In this document: one piece after another, positions 27,684-36,293 of the stretch | Position numbering within the stretch: position 1 is the stretch's first letter | Layout of the letters: every line of letters begins with the position of its first letter | Assembly: GCF_002155685.1 (NCBI RefSeq) | Contig: NZ_MUYK01000002.1 | Coordinates: forward strand, 186,001-250,000 | DNA length: 64,000 nt | DNA from: Erythrobacter colymbi | GTDB lineage: Bacteria; Pseudomonadota; Alphaproteobacteria; Sphingomonadales; Sphingomonadaceae | Direction of reading: 5' to 3' | The notes under the pieces: model-generated | Seen by the model: the letters and a program-made list of their open reading frames with translations, nothing else | Databases searched by the model: none | Told to the model about the DNA's origin: nothing | Made by a program: the position numbers and the translations under genes

Positions 27684-28903
27684 TGCCCGGCATCCTGTTC
27701 CTCGCCCACCGTGTGCCGTTCCCGCCTGACCGGGGCGATCGCATCCGCTCGCACCATCTGCTGAAGGCGTTGGCGCGGCTCGGCCCGGTGCATGTCGGCT
27801 GCTTTGGCGAGGGTGATGCAGCGGCGGAGGCGGCGCTGGCTGCTGTTGCGACCTCGCACTGCGTGGCGCCCCGCACCAAACCGCTGCTGCTTGCCGGGGT
27901 CGAGGCGGTGCTGGCGGGCAAGCCGGTGAGCCTCACCGCCTTCCACTCGCGCAAGCTGGAGCGCTGGGTGCGCGAGACGGTCGCGCACGAGGGGATCGAG
28001 GCGATCGTCGTCTTTTCGGGTCAGATGGGACAGTACGTCCCTGACGGCTTCGCAGGCCGCGTCGTGATCGACCTGTGCGACGTCGATAGCGCCAAGTTCG
28101 AATCCTATGCCGCCGCGGGCGAGCGCGTGTGGCTCAACGCCCGCGAGGCGCGGCTGCTGGCGCGCGAGGAAGAGCGGCTCGGCCGGCGCGCTGACGCTAC
28201 GATCCTGATCTCCGAGGCCGAGGCCGCGCTCTACCGCAGCCGCCTCATCGCGCCGGATACAGCCAACGTGCAGGTGATCGGCAACGGCATCGACGCCGCG
28301 CTGTTCGATCCTGCCGCCATCGCGCCGCATCCGATGCTCGCGGGGCAGCAAGGGCCGCATTTCGTCTTCACCGGCCAGATGGATTACCGCCCCAACGAAC
28401 AGGCCGCGCTGTGGGTGATCGAGGCGCTGCTGCCGGTTCTGCGCGAGAAGCTCCCTCAGGCGATGTTCCATGTCGTCGGCCGCAATCCCACACGCGCGCT
28501 TATGGCGCATCACGCCGCCCCGGGTGTCCATGTCTGGGGCGAGGTGCCCGATGTGCGCCCCTTCATCGCCGCCGCCGACGCCGTGCTCGCTCCGCTGCTG
28601 ATCGCGCGCGGGGTGCAGAACAAGGTGCTGGAGGCGATGGCGATGGCAAAGCCCGTGGTGCTCACGCCTGATGCCGCGACGGGGATCGCGGCGCAGGACG
28701 GGGCGCAGTGGATCGTCTGCCCGCCCGATCCGCAGGCGATGGCGGACCGGATCGCCGCTCTGCTCGCCGATCCAGATGCATCCGCCCGCATCGGTGCAGC
28801 GGCGCGGCGTTTCGTGTGCGATCACCACGCTTGGGAAGCGATGCTGGCGCCGCTCGCCGGGTTGCTCGGCAAGGGCGGGGAGGGGCAGCGCCATGCCGCC
28901 TGA
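27683..28903 (+). CDS. PEP-CTERM/XrtA system-associated glycosyltransferase
   Basis: A 406-residue GT4-type glycosyltransferase (TIGR03087-like) starting LFLAHRVPFPPDRGDRIRSHHLLKAL. The C-terminal nucleotide-sugar half has FTGQMDYRPNEQA near residue 231, HVWGEVPDVRPF near 281 and VQNKVLEAMAMAKPVVLT near 309. It adds a sugar during assembly of the XrtA-linked polysaccharide on the cytoplasmic face. The ATG overlaps the preceding TAA by one base (TAATG), and its end overlaps the exosortase start. Confidence 0.92.
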   Translation: MPGILFLAHRVPFPPDRGDRIRSHHLLKALARLGPVHVGCFGEGDAAAEAALAAVATSHCVAPRTKPLLLAGVEAVLAGKPVSLTAFHSRKLERWVRETVAHEGIEAIVVFSGQMGQYVPDGFAGRVVIDLCDVDSAKFESYAAAGERVWLNAREARLLAREEERLGRRADATILISEAEAALYRSRLIAPDTANVQVIGNGIDAALFDPAAIAPHPMLAGQQGPHFVFTGQMDYRPNEQAALWVIEALLPVLREKLPQAMFHVVGRNPTRALMAHHAAPGVHVWGEVPDVRPFIAAADAVLAPLLIARGVQNKVLEAMAMAKPVVLTPDAATGIAAQDGAQWIVCPPDPQAMADRIAALLADPDASARIGAAARRFVCDHHAWEAMLAPLAGLLGKGGEGQRHAA

Positions 28904-29897
28904 GGCCGCCGCGCTCGCCCCGTCACCCGCCGTAGCCCGTCTGCCCGCCGCATGGCGCGCGCCGCTGGCAGCGCTTGCGCTGGCGGTGCTCGCCCTTTTC
29001 GCGGTCACCGCCTCAAGCTGGAGCGCGATGGCGCACCAGTGGTGGAACATCGACACCTATAACCACCTGCTGCTCGTCCCCTTCATCATCGCCTGGCTGG
29101 TGGCCCTGAAGGAAGACGATCTCACGCGCCTCGCCCCGCAGGCCTTCTGGCCGGGGCTGATCCCGCTCGCCGCCACGCTCGCACTTTGGCGCGCGGGCGA
29201 GGGCCTCGGGATCAATCTCGTCGCGCAAGTCGGCGCGGTCGGTGCGGTGCAGGCGGCGGTTATCACGGTGCTCGGCCTGCGGGCCGGTATCGTCCTCGCG
29301 CTCCCCGTCGCCTTCGCCGCCTTCCTCGTGCCCTTCGGCGACGAGATCATCCCGCCGCTCCAGCACGTCACCGCCGAGATCGCCATCGCGCTCACCCATG
29401 CGAGCGGCATCCCCGCACGGATCGAGGGGATCCACATCCACACCCCAGCCGGGCTCTTCATCGTTGCCGAGGCGTGCTCGGGGGTGAAGTTCCTCGTCGC
29501 GATGGTGACGCTCGGCGCCCTCGTCTGCGCCACTCGCTTCACCCGCTGGCGCACCCGCGCGGGCTTCTTGGCGGCCTGCGTCGCCGTGCCGGTGCTGGCG
29601 AACGGCGTGCGCGCCTTCGCCACGATCCTTGCTGCGCAATATATCGGCGCCGAGAAGGCCACCGGCTTCGACCATATCGTCTATGGCTGGGTGTTCTTCG
29701 CCATCGTCATCGCCATCCTGCTCGGCGCGGCATGGCGCTTCGTCGAGCGCGAGCCCGAGACCTATGGCTGGCCGCTTGCCGCGATCGAGAGCTGGGGCTG
29801 GCTCGCCCGTGCCGAGACCCGCAGCTTTGCGCCCGGAAGCGCTGCCGCCGCGATCATCGCCCTCGCGGGCGTTGCCGCGCTCACCGCGCTGCTCTAG
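28893..29897 (+). CDS. xrtA: Exosortase A, without EpsI domain
   Basis: A 334-residue polytopic membrane protease/transpeptidase that cleaves PEP-CTERM sorting signals. The catalytic Cys195 is in VAEACSGVKF, Arg240 in LANGVRAF and His261 in GFDHIVYGW, matching the family triad. At least seven hydrophobic segments are visible. Many XrtA proteins carry a fused C-terminal EpsI (DUF3485) domain to about 500 residues. Here the protein ends shortly after the catalytic core with one terminal helix, and no separate epsI is seen. Overlaps the glycosyltransferase gene by 11 nt. Confidence 0.92.
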   Translation: MPPEAAALAPSPAVARLPAAWRAPLAALALAVLALFAVTASSWSAMAHQWWNIDTYNHLLLVPFIIAWLVALKEDDLTRLAPQAFWPGLIPLAATLALWRAGEGLGINLVAQVGAVGAVQAAVITVLGLRAGIVLALPVAFAAFLVPFGDEIIPPLQHVTAEIAIALTHASGIPARIEGIHIHTPAGLFIVAEACSGVKFLVAMVTLGALVCATRFTRWRTRAGFLAACVAVPVLANGVRAFATILAAQYIGAEKATGFDHIVYGWVFFAIVIAILLGAAWRFVEREPETYGWPLAAIESWGWLARAETRSFAPGSAAAAIIALAGVAALTALL

Positions 29898-29907
29898 GCC
29901 TGTCACG

Positions 29908-31803
29908 ATGTGCGGAATTGCCGGGATCTTCCATGCCGAAACGCCCAAGCCGGTCGATCCGGCGCGGGTCGTGCGGATGTGCGACGCGATCGCGCATCGC
30001 GGCCCTGACGGGGCGGGGGTCTGGACCGATCACGGCGTCGGCCTCGGTCACCGCCGCCTCTCGATCATCGACGTCGCCGGCTCCCCCCAACCGATGCACG
30101 CTGCCGATGGCCGCGCGGTGATTGTCTTCAACGGCGAGATCTACAATTTCCGCGAGCTGCGGCGCGAGCTCGAGCAGGCGGGCTTCACCTTCCGCACCAA
30201 TGGCGACACCGAGGTGATCCTCGCCGCGTGGCAGAAGTGGGGGCCGGACTGCCTGTCGCGGCTCGACGGGATGTTCGCCTTCGCGATCTTCGACCTTGCC
30301 ACGCGGCGCCTGTTCCTTGCCCGCGACCGCTTCGGGGTAAAGCCGCTGTTTCTAGCGCACCTGTCGGACGGGAGCATCGCCTTTGCCTCCGAGTTGAAAG
30401 GACTGCTCGCGCATCCGCTGCTGCGCCGCCGGGTCAACCCGCAGGCGATCGAGGCCTATATGGCGTGGGGCTACGTGCCCGACAGCCACTCGATCCTTGC
30501 AGGCGTGGAGAAGCTGCCCGCCGGGCACTTCTGGCTGATGGAGCAGGGCAAGGCCCCGGGCCGCCCGCAGCGCTGGTGGGACATATCCTTCACCGAGCGC
30601 GAGCGCGGGAGCGAGGCCGATCTTTCCGCCCAGCTCGTTCACCTGCTGCGCGAGGGCGTGCGCTCGCGCATGGTGGCCGACGTGCCCCTGGGCGCGTTCC
30701 TCTCGGGCGGGGTCGACAGTTCGGGCGTGGTCGCGCTGATGGCCGAGGCCAGCGCCTCGCCGGTGCAGACCTGCTCGATCGGCTTCGATGTCGCCGCCTA
30801 TGACGAGACCTCCTACGCCCGCCAGGTCGCCGCCAGATTCGGCGCGGACCATCAGGAGCGGATCGTCGCCACCGACGACTTTGCGGCCATCGACGCTCTG
30901 GCGGGGATGTTCGACGAGCCCTTCGCCGATGCCTCGGCGCTCCCCACATGGCGCGTGTGCCAGCTGGCGCGCGAGCGGGTGACGGTGGCGCTCTCGGGTG
31001 ACGGGGCGGATGAGGCGTTTGCAGGCTACCGGCGTCAGGTGTTCCACCACCACGAGGAGCGGGCCCGCAGCATTCTACCCGCGGGCCTGCGCGCCCCGCT
31101 GTTCGGCGCTCTGGGCCGCGCATGGCCGAAGGCCGATTGGGCCCCGCGCCCGCTGCGCGCCAAGTCGACCCTGCTCGCGCTCGCCGAGAGCGGAGAGGAA
31201 GGCTATGCGCGCGGGCTCTCGGTGACGCTGCCCGACGCGCGAGCCGCACTCTACACCGACAGCTTCGCCGCCAGTCTCGACGGTTTCCGGGCCGAGGACG
31301 AGCTGATCGCCCTGATGCGCAGCGCGCCGGGCCGCAGTGGTCTCGACCGCGCGCAATATGCCGACCTCACCTTCTGGATGCCGGGCGACATCCTCACCAA
31401 GGTCGACCGCACCAGCATGGCGGTGAGCCTCGAGGCGCGCGAGCCGCTGCTCGACCACCGCCTCGTCGAATTCGCCGCGCGTCTGCCCGAGGGGATGCGC
31501 GTCAAGGGTTCCACCGGCAAGTACCTGATGAAGAAGACGCTCGAGCGCTATCTGCCGCAGGACATTCTCTACCGCCCCAAGCAGGGCTTCGTGACGCCGA
31601 TCGCCGAGTGGCTGCGTGGGCCGCTTTCGGGGGCCGCGCGGGGCATCGCCACGGGGAGCCTCGCGCAAACCGGGTTCTTCGAACCCAAGGCCATCGCGGG
31701 GCTGGCCGAGGCGCATATTGCGGGCCGCGCGGACCATTCGCGCACCATGTGGCAGCTGCTGATGCTGGAGAAATCGCTCGGCCAGCTCGGGGTAAGCGCC
31801 TAG
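29908..31803 (+). CDS. Amidotransferase 1, exosortase A system-associated (asparagine synthase-like)
   Basis: A 631-residue AsnB-type enzyme (TIGR03108-like). MCGIAGIF gives the N-terminal nucleophile Cys2 of the glutaminase domain, with RLSIIDV and FNGEIYNF following. The C-terminal synthetase domain has the ATP pyrophosphatase loop LSGGVDSSGVVALM near residue 268. It probably amidates a sugar or acid of the surface polymer using glutamine; its substrate is not shown. It closes the rightward XrtA arm and converges with zapE, the two genes overlapping by four bases. Confidence 0.92.
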   Translation: MCGIAGIFHAETPKPVDPARVVRMCDAIAHRGPDGAGVWTDHGVGLGHRRLSIIDVAGSPQPMHAADGRAVIVFNGEIYNFRELRRELEQAGFTFRTNGDTEVILAAWQKWGPDCLSRLDGMFAFAIFDLATRRLFLARDRFGVKPLFLAHLSDGSIAFASELKGLLAHPLLRRRVNPQAIEAYMAWGYVPDSHSILAGVEKLPAGHFWLMEQGKAPGRPQRWWDISFTERERGSEADLSAQLVHLLREGVRSRMVADVPLGAFLSGGVDSSGVVALMAEASASPVQTCSIGFDVAAYDETSYARQVAARFGADHQERIVATDDFAAIDALAGMFDEPFADASALPTWRVCQLARERVTVALSGDGADEAFAGYRRQVFHHHEERARSILPAGLRAPLFGALGRAWPKADWAPRPLRAKSTLLALAESGEEGYARGLSVTLPDARAALYTDSFAASLDGFRAEDELIALMRSAPGRSGLDRAQYADLTFWMPGDILTKVDRTSMAVSLEAREPLLDHRLVEFAARLPEGMRVKGSTGKYLMKKTLERYLPQDILYRPKQGFVTPIAEWLRGPLSGAARGIATGSLAQTGFFEPKAIAGLAEAHIAGRADHSRTMWQLLMLEKSLGQLGVSA

Positions 31804-32921
31804 TCTTCGACCCCGTGGCCCAGCGCCATGTAGTCCTCGCTCTGCATCTCGTTGAGGCGGCTCACCGTCCGCTCGAACTCGAAAGCCCCGTCGCCCGCCT
31901 GATAGAGCTCTTCCGGCAGCGCCGCGGCGGTGACGAACAGCTTCACGCGGTGTTCGTAAAGCGCGTCGATCAGCTTGGTGAAGCGGATCGCCTCGTTGCG
32001 GTTCTCTGGGCCCATCTTCGGGATGCCGACGAGGATCACGGTGTGGAACGCCTGCGCAATCGCGAGGTAATCAGCCGCCCCGCGGTTCTCGGCGCACAGC
32101 TTCTTGAAGCTGAACACGCCCACGCCCTTGAGGCACTTGGGCACGTGCAGCGTCCGCCCGGCGCCAAGGTCTAGCTCGCCGCTCGGCACGTTGGCGGCAT
32201 CCTCGGGGGCGAAGTCGGTGAGGCGGAAGAACGCCTCGCGCACCTGGTTCGTTGCCACTTCGCCCAGCGGCGCGTGCCACATCGCGAGCCCGCCGATCCG
32301 GTCGAGGCGGTAATCGGTGGGGCCGTTGAGGCTCAGCACGTCCATCCGACGCTCGACCAGATCGATGAAGGGCAGGAACAGCGAGCGGTTGAGCCCGTCC
32401 TTGTAGAGATCGCGGGGGGGGCGGTTGGAGGTGGTGGCGATCACCGTACCGGCCTCCATCAGCGCGGTGAAGAACCGCCCCATGATCGCGGCATCGGCGG
32501 TGTTGGTGACGACCATCTCGTCGAAGGCGAGGCACTTGAGCCCGGCCGCCATGTCGAGCGCCACAGCCATCAGCGGATCACGCAGCTCTGCCTTGCGCGC
32601 GGCGGCGATGCGGCGGTCGACTTCGAGCATGAAGGCGTGGAAGTGCACCCGCCGCTTCTGTTCGAGCGCCAGCGTGTCGACGAACAGGTCCATCAACATC
32701 GACTTGCCGCGCCCGACGCCGCCCCACAGATAGACCCCGCGCGGATCGGGCTGGGTCGGGCCGCTGCCGAAGATCGCGACATACCAGCGCTTGGGCGGGG
32801 GCGGGGCTTCGAGCTCGTCCTGAAGGCGCGCGAGGCGCTCGGCCGCGGCGCGCTGGTCGGGGTCGGCGCGCAGCTGGCCGCTGGCAATCAGCGCATCGTA
32901 ACGGGCGAGGAGACCGGGCAC
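31800..32921 (-). CDS. zapE: Cell division protein ZapE (AFG1-type ATPase)
   Basis: A 373-residue ATPase of the ZapE/AFG1 family that associates with the FtsZ ring. Walker A is GGVGRGKSMLMD near residue 67, after the typical GVYLW. The Walker B region LKCLAFDEMVVTNTADA (about residue 130) and TSNRPPRDLYKDGLNR near residue 166 fit the family. Start is GTG, four bases after the thioesterase stop. The order sdhB-thioesterase-zapE on one strand suggests one transcript. Confidence 0.92.
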   Translation of the reverse strand: MPGLLARYDALIASGQLRADPDQRAAAERLARLQDELEAPPPPKRWYVAIFGSGPTQPDPRGVYLWGGVGRGKSMLMDLFVDTLALEQKRRVHFHAFMLEVDRRIAAARKAELRDPLMAVALDMAAGLKCLAFDEMVVTNTADAAIMGRFFTALMEAGTVIATTSNRPPRDLYKDGLNRSLFLPFIDLVERRMDVLSLNGPTDYRLDRIGGLAMWHAPLGEVATNQVREAFFRLTDFAPEDAANVPSGELDLGAGRTLHVPKCLKGVGVFSFKKLCAENRGAADYLAIAQAFHTVILVGIPKMGPENRNEAIRFTKLIDALYEHRVKLFVTAAALPEELYQAGDGAFEFERTVSRLNEMQSEDYMALGHGVED

Positions 32922-32925
32922 CGCG

Positions 32926-33393
32926 TCAGGCAGGCGCGCGCGGCTGCATCTTGCGCACTATCCCCGAGAAGCTGGCGACGACATCCTCGTCCTGCACCAC
33001 CATCCCCCGGATGAAGACCAGCTTGCCGGTCTCGCGCACGATTTCGGTCACGGCATCGAGCGGGCGGCTGCCATCGCCGCCGCCGACGAACTGGCTGGAC
33101 AGCTCCAGCGTCACCGAAGGGCCGGCATTGCCGGTGCCGATCCGGTGCATCGTCACGAACAGCGCAATGTCGATCAGCGCCAGCGTGACCGCGCCGTGGA
33201 TGATGCCCTGAAGGTTGAGGTGCTTGCGCTCCGGAAACATCCGGAGCCGTGCCTTGCCGTCTTCATCGACGCGGGTGATGAGCTTGCCCATCACTGCGCC
33301 GTTGAACAGCGTCTCGTCCTTGAGGTTCCAGTGGTGCCAGCCCGGATTGTCCGGGTCCGGCCCGTGTTCGAAAACGTCGTCCTTGAAACTCAC
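32926..33393 (-). CDS. PaaI family hotdog thioesterase
   Basis: A 155-residue single hotdog-fold protein. HLNLQGIIHGAVTLALIDIALF (about residues 58-79) is the central helix region, with the conserved N-x-x-G-x-x-HG arrangement of PaaI enzymes. VTLELSSQFVGGGDG follows as a strand. Likely hydrolyses acyl-CoA thioesters in the cytoplasm; substrate unknown. It lies four bases from sdhB and four from zapE. Confidence 0.88.
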   Translation of the reverse strand: MSFKDDVFEHGPDPDNPGWHHWNLKDETLFNGAVMGKLITRVDEDGKARLRMFPERKHLNLQGIIHGAVTLALIDIALFVTMHRIGTGNAGPSVTLELSSQFVGGGDGSRPLDAVTEIVRETGKLVFIRGMVVQDEDVVASFSGIVRKMQPRAPA

Positions 33394-33397
33394 CGGA

Positions 33398-34189
33398 TCA
33401 GATGGCCCGCTCGGCCATCATCTTCTTGGTCTCCGCGATTGCCTTGGCGGGGCTCAGGCCCTTGGGGCAGACATTCGCGCAGTTCATGATGGTGTGGCAG
33501 CGGTAGAGACGGAACGGATCCTCGAGGTCGTCCAGACGCTCGCCGGTCATCTCGTCGCGGCTGTCGGCGAGCCAGCGATAGGCCTGGAGCAGGATCGCCG
33601 GACCGAGGAACTTGTCGGAGTTCCACCAGTAGCTCGGGCACGAGGTCGAGCAGCAGGCGCACAGGATGCACTCGTAGAGGCCGTCGAGCTTCTCGCGCTG
33701 TTCGGGCGATTGCAGCCGCTCCTTGCCGCTCGGCGTCGGGCTGACGGTCTGGAGCCAGGGACGGATGCTCGCATACTGCGCGTAGAAGTGGGTGAAGTCA
33801 GGGACGAGGTCCTTGATCACGTCCATGTGCGGCAGCGGTGTGATGCGGATTTCGCCCTTCAGGTCCTCGATCGCGGTGGTGCAGGCGAGGCCGTTCTTGC
33901 CGTTCATGTTCATCGAGCACGAACCGCAGATCCCCTCGCGGCACGAGCGGCGGAAAGTCAGGGTGGGGTCGATCTCGTTCTTGATCTTGAACAGCGCGTC
34001 GAGAACCATCGGCCCGCATTCGTCGAGATTGATCTCGAATTTGTCGTAACGCGGGTTCTGGCCAGAGTCGGGATCGTAGCGGTAGATCTTGAACGCCTTC
34101 ACGCGCCCGGTCCCGTTGGCACCCGACGCCTTGTGGGTCTTGCCGTTCGCATTGATCTTCGAATTCTTGGGGAGAGTGAAGGTCGCCAT
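33398..34189 (-). CDS. sdhB: Succinate dehydrogenase iron-sulfur subunit
   Basis: The 263-residue iron-sulfur subunit of complex II, moving electrons from FAD to quinone. [2Fe-2S] ligands are [10 protein letters not shown] plus the downstream C of GLAC (about residues 81-101). The second domain has [12 protein letters not shown] near residue 172 and [14 protein letters not shown] near 233 for the [4Fe-4S] and [3Fe-4S] clusters. ATG at 34192 or 34189 may be used. sdhA, sdhC and sdhD are not adjacent: upstream is a divergent unrelated SDR gene. Confidence 0.96.
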   Translation of the reverse strand: MATFTLPKNSKINANGKTHKASGANGTGRVKAFKIYRYDPDSGQNPRYDKFEINLDECGPMVLDALFKIKNEIDPTLTFRRSCREGICGSCSMNMNGKNGLACTTAIEDLKGEIRITPLPHMDVIKDLVPDFTHFYAQYASIRPWLQTVSPTPSGKERLQSPEQREKLDGLYECILCACCSTSCPSYWWNSDKFLGPAILLQAYRWLADSRDEMTGERLDDLEDPFRLYRCHTIMNCANVCPKGLSPAKAIAETKKMMAERAI

Positions 34190-34343
34190 CATGTGATCCC
34201 GGTTGCGATTTGGAACCCTACTTAGCGGCATCGCCGCGAGGCGCAAGCGGGGGGTGACTGTCAGTTGTTGCAGGGTTTCGCACAGGCGTTGAAAGCGCGT
34301 CACGCGCCGGAACCAAGCGGGTGTCCTGCGCTTTCAGCAAGGG

Positions 34344-35099
34344 ATGACGGATCAGGCGGAAATCGGGGAACATGGCGCGCGCTGGCCGCGCTCGGCAGCG
34401 GTATTCGGCGCAAGCGGCGGGATCGGCCGCGCGCTGTGCGAGGCGCTGGCGGCGGGTGGGTGCGAGGCGGTCTACGCCGGCTCGCGCAGTGGTTCAGCGC
34501 CCGAGGGGGAGGCCTTCCGCCCCTTTGCCTTCGACCTCGCGGATGAAGCGAGCATCGCTGCCGCCGCCGAGACGATGCGCGCCGATCCGCCCGAATGGGT
34601 GATCTGTGCCACCGGCGTCTTGACCCTGCCCGACGGCACCGGACCCGAACGGACCTACAAGCGGCTCGATCCGGCGGCGATGGCCGAGGTCTTCGCGCTC
34701 AACACCATCGGCCCCGCACTGATCGCCAAGCATGTGCTGCCGCTGATGCCGCGCGGCCGGGCTTTCACCTTCGCTGCGCTCTCCGCACGTGTCGGCTCGA
34801 TTTCGGACAACCGCTTAGGCGGGTGGCATTCCTACCGGGCGAGCAAGGCGGCGCTGAACATGCTGCTCAGGAACTTCGCGCTGGAAATGGCGCGCACCCA
34901 TCCCGAGAGCGTGATCGTGGGCCTGCACCCGGGAACGGTCGATTCCGCGCTGTCCGCCCCGTTTCAGTCGGGGCTGCCCGATGGCCAGCTGACCCGGCCT
35001 CAGGATGCGGCGGCGAACCTGCTCGGCGTGCTCGCGCGGCTCACGCCGGCGCAATCGGGGCGGGTGTTCGATTTTCGCGGGGACGAGGTTCCGGCCTGA
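34344..35099 (+). CDS. SDR family oxidoreductase (C-factor-like)
   Basis: A 251-residue short-chain dehydrogenase. The nucleotide-binding motif VFGASGGIGRALCEAL is near residue 15, with CATGVL as the NAG equivalent. The active site has YRASKAALNM near residue 164, and the catalytic Ser appears in AALSARVGS. The divergent N-terminus and the C-terminal VIVGLHPGTVDSALSAPF fit the C-factor-like subgroup. Substrate unknown. It is divergent from sdhB and abuts, stop to stop, the next leftward gene. Confidence 0.88.
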   Translation: MTDQAEIGEHGARWPRSAAVFGASGGIGRALCEALAAGGCEAVYAGSRSGSAPEGEAFRPFAFDLADEASIAAAAETMRADPPEWVICATGVLTLPDGTGPERTYKRLDPAAMAEVFALNTIGPALIAKHVLPLMPRGRAFTFAALSARVGSISDNRLGGWHSYRASKAALNMLLRNFALEMARTHPESVIVGLHPGTVDSALSAPFQSGLPDGQLTRPQDAAANLLGVLARLTPAQSGRVFDFRGDEVPA

Positions 35100-35396
35100 T
35101 CAGAAGATCCCGACCGCGAGGTGCGCCCAGACGGTCAGGAACAGCAGCACCGCGAGCATGATCGCCCCGATCCGCCAGCGCGGCGTATCGAGGAAGTGGA
35201 CCGCCGCCTCGATCCCGAGGCACAGCCCGCCCAGCAGCACCGCCATCGCCGCGAAATCCTCCGGCCCCCATGTGGCGCGGCCCATCACCGTCCCCAGTGC
35301 CGGAAAGGCGAAAAGCATCGCGGTGCACAGCCATAGCTTGGGGTGAAAGCGGAACGGGGCCTTGTCCGAAGCGGTATCGGGCGTGGTGGTGGTCAT
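35100..35396 (-). CDS. Small membrane protein, hypothetical
   Basis: A 98-residue protein with three hydrophobic segments: WLCTAMLFAFPALGTVMG, FAAMAVLLGGLCLGIEAAV and IGAIMLAVLLFLTVWAHLAVG. The start MTTTTPDTASDK is at 35396; the frame remains open to 35483 but that stretch covers the divergent methyltransferase's leader. Function unknown. Divergent to the methyltransferase gene with 86 nt between starts. Confidence 0.7.
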   Translation of the reverse strand: MTTTTPDTASDKAPFRFHPKLWLCTAMLFAFPALGTVMGRATWGPEDFAAMAVLLGGLCLGIEAAVHFLDTPRWRIGAIMLAVLLFLTVWAHLAVGIF

Positions 35397-35482
35397 ACTG
35401 GCGTCCCTCCCAAGAAGCAGGTTTGGCAATTGCCGTATAACGTGCCACGCATTGCGGCATCGGGAAAGAGGGGAGAGCCGCA

Positions 35483-36115
35483 ATGGGATTGGCCAGCTGG
35501 TACGAAGCGAACATCATGCCGCGCCTGATCGCCTGCGCGTGCTCGCAAGGACAGGTGATGAAACGCCGAGCCGCGGTGGTGCCGCTCGCGCGCGGCGACG
35601 TGTTCGAGCTGGGCTGCGGCGGGGGGATCAACCACGAGTTCTACAACCGCGACGCGATCACCTCCTATGCCGGGATCGACCCGCACGAGGGCCTGCTCGA
35701 AGGCACGCGCGCGGCGGCGCGGACAAAGGGCTGGGCGGCGGACCTGCGGCAAGGGCGGGGGGAGGCGATCCCCTTTGCCGATGAAAGCTTCGACTGCGTG
35801 GTGTGCACCTTCACTCTGTGTTCGGTCGAAGATCCCGCGCAGGTGATGCGCGAGATGCGCCGCATCCTGCGCCCCGGAGGCACCGCGCTGTTCCTCGAAC
35901 ACGGCCGCGCGCCCGACCCGCAAGTTCGCGGATGGCAGGGACGGATCGAGCCGGTGTGGAAGCGGCTTGCGGGCGGCTGCCACCTGACGCGGCCCATCGC
36001 CACCGCGCTTTCGGGCGCGGGCTTTGCGGTCGAGCGGTTGGGGGAGGGCTACACGCCTAAGGCGCCGCGTTTTGCGGGGTGGATGAAATGGGGTGTGGCG
36101 CGGAAGGTTGATTAG
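35483..36115 (+). CDS. Class I SAM-dependent methyltransferase
   Basis: A 210-residue small-molecule methyltransferase. SAM motif I is VFELGCGGGINHEFY near residue 40, motif II ESFDCVVCTFTLCSVED near residue 108, followed by MREMRRILRPGGTALFLEHGR. The pattern resembles human METTL7-like and UbiE-related enzymes. Substrate unknown. The N-terminus has no signal peptide. GGGGAGAG-type purines precede the ATG. Confidence 0.88.
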   Translation: MGLASWYEANIMPRLIACACSQGQVMKRRAAVVPLARGDVFELGCGGGINHEFYNRDAITSYAGIDPHEGLLEGTRAAARTKGWAADLRQGRGEAIPFADESFDCVVCTFTLCSVEDPAQVMREMRRILRPGGTALFLEHGRAPDPQVRGWQGRIEPVWKRLAGGCHLTRPIATALSGAGFAVERLGEGYTPKAPRFAGWMKWGVARKVD

Positions 36116-36130
36116 GCGTTTCCTCGGGCG

Positions 36131-36224
36131 CAGGCCCACCCCCGGCCCCTCCCGCAAGCGGGAGGGGAGTGTCAGCGCCAACCAATCCCCCTCCCGCTTG
36201 CGGGAGGGGTTAGGGGTGGGCCTG
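36131..36224. repeat. Intergenic inverted repeat, family B (nested palindromes)
   Basis: Arms at 36131-36167 and 36187-36224 are inverted copies of one another, about 37 bases each with few mismatches. Each begins or ends with CAGGCCCACCCC and contains its own palindrome CCCTCCCGC/GCGGGAGGG. The element can fold either as two small hairpins or one long one. It sits between the methyltransferase and the rne terminator. Elements of this form are common dispersed repeats in sphingomonads. Confidence 0.85.
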
Positions 36225-36232
36225 GACTGACG

Positions 36233-36269
36233 GAAAAGAAAAAGGCGGGACAGATCGCTCTGTCCCGCC
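36233..36269 (-). terminator. Rho-independent terminator of rne
   Basis: On the minus strand an 11-bp stem (GGCGGGACAGA paired with its complement, loop of four) at 36244-36269 is followed by TTTTTCTTTTCC. It lies 25 bases after the rne stop codon. This is the clearest intrinsic terminator in the window. Confidence 0.92.
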
Positions 36270-36293
36270 CTTCTTTCATGTTCGTTTCGAGGC

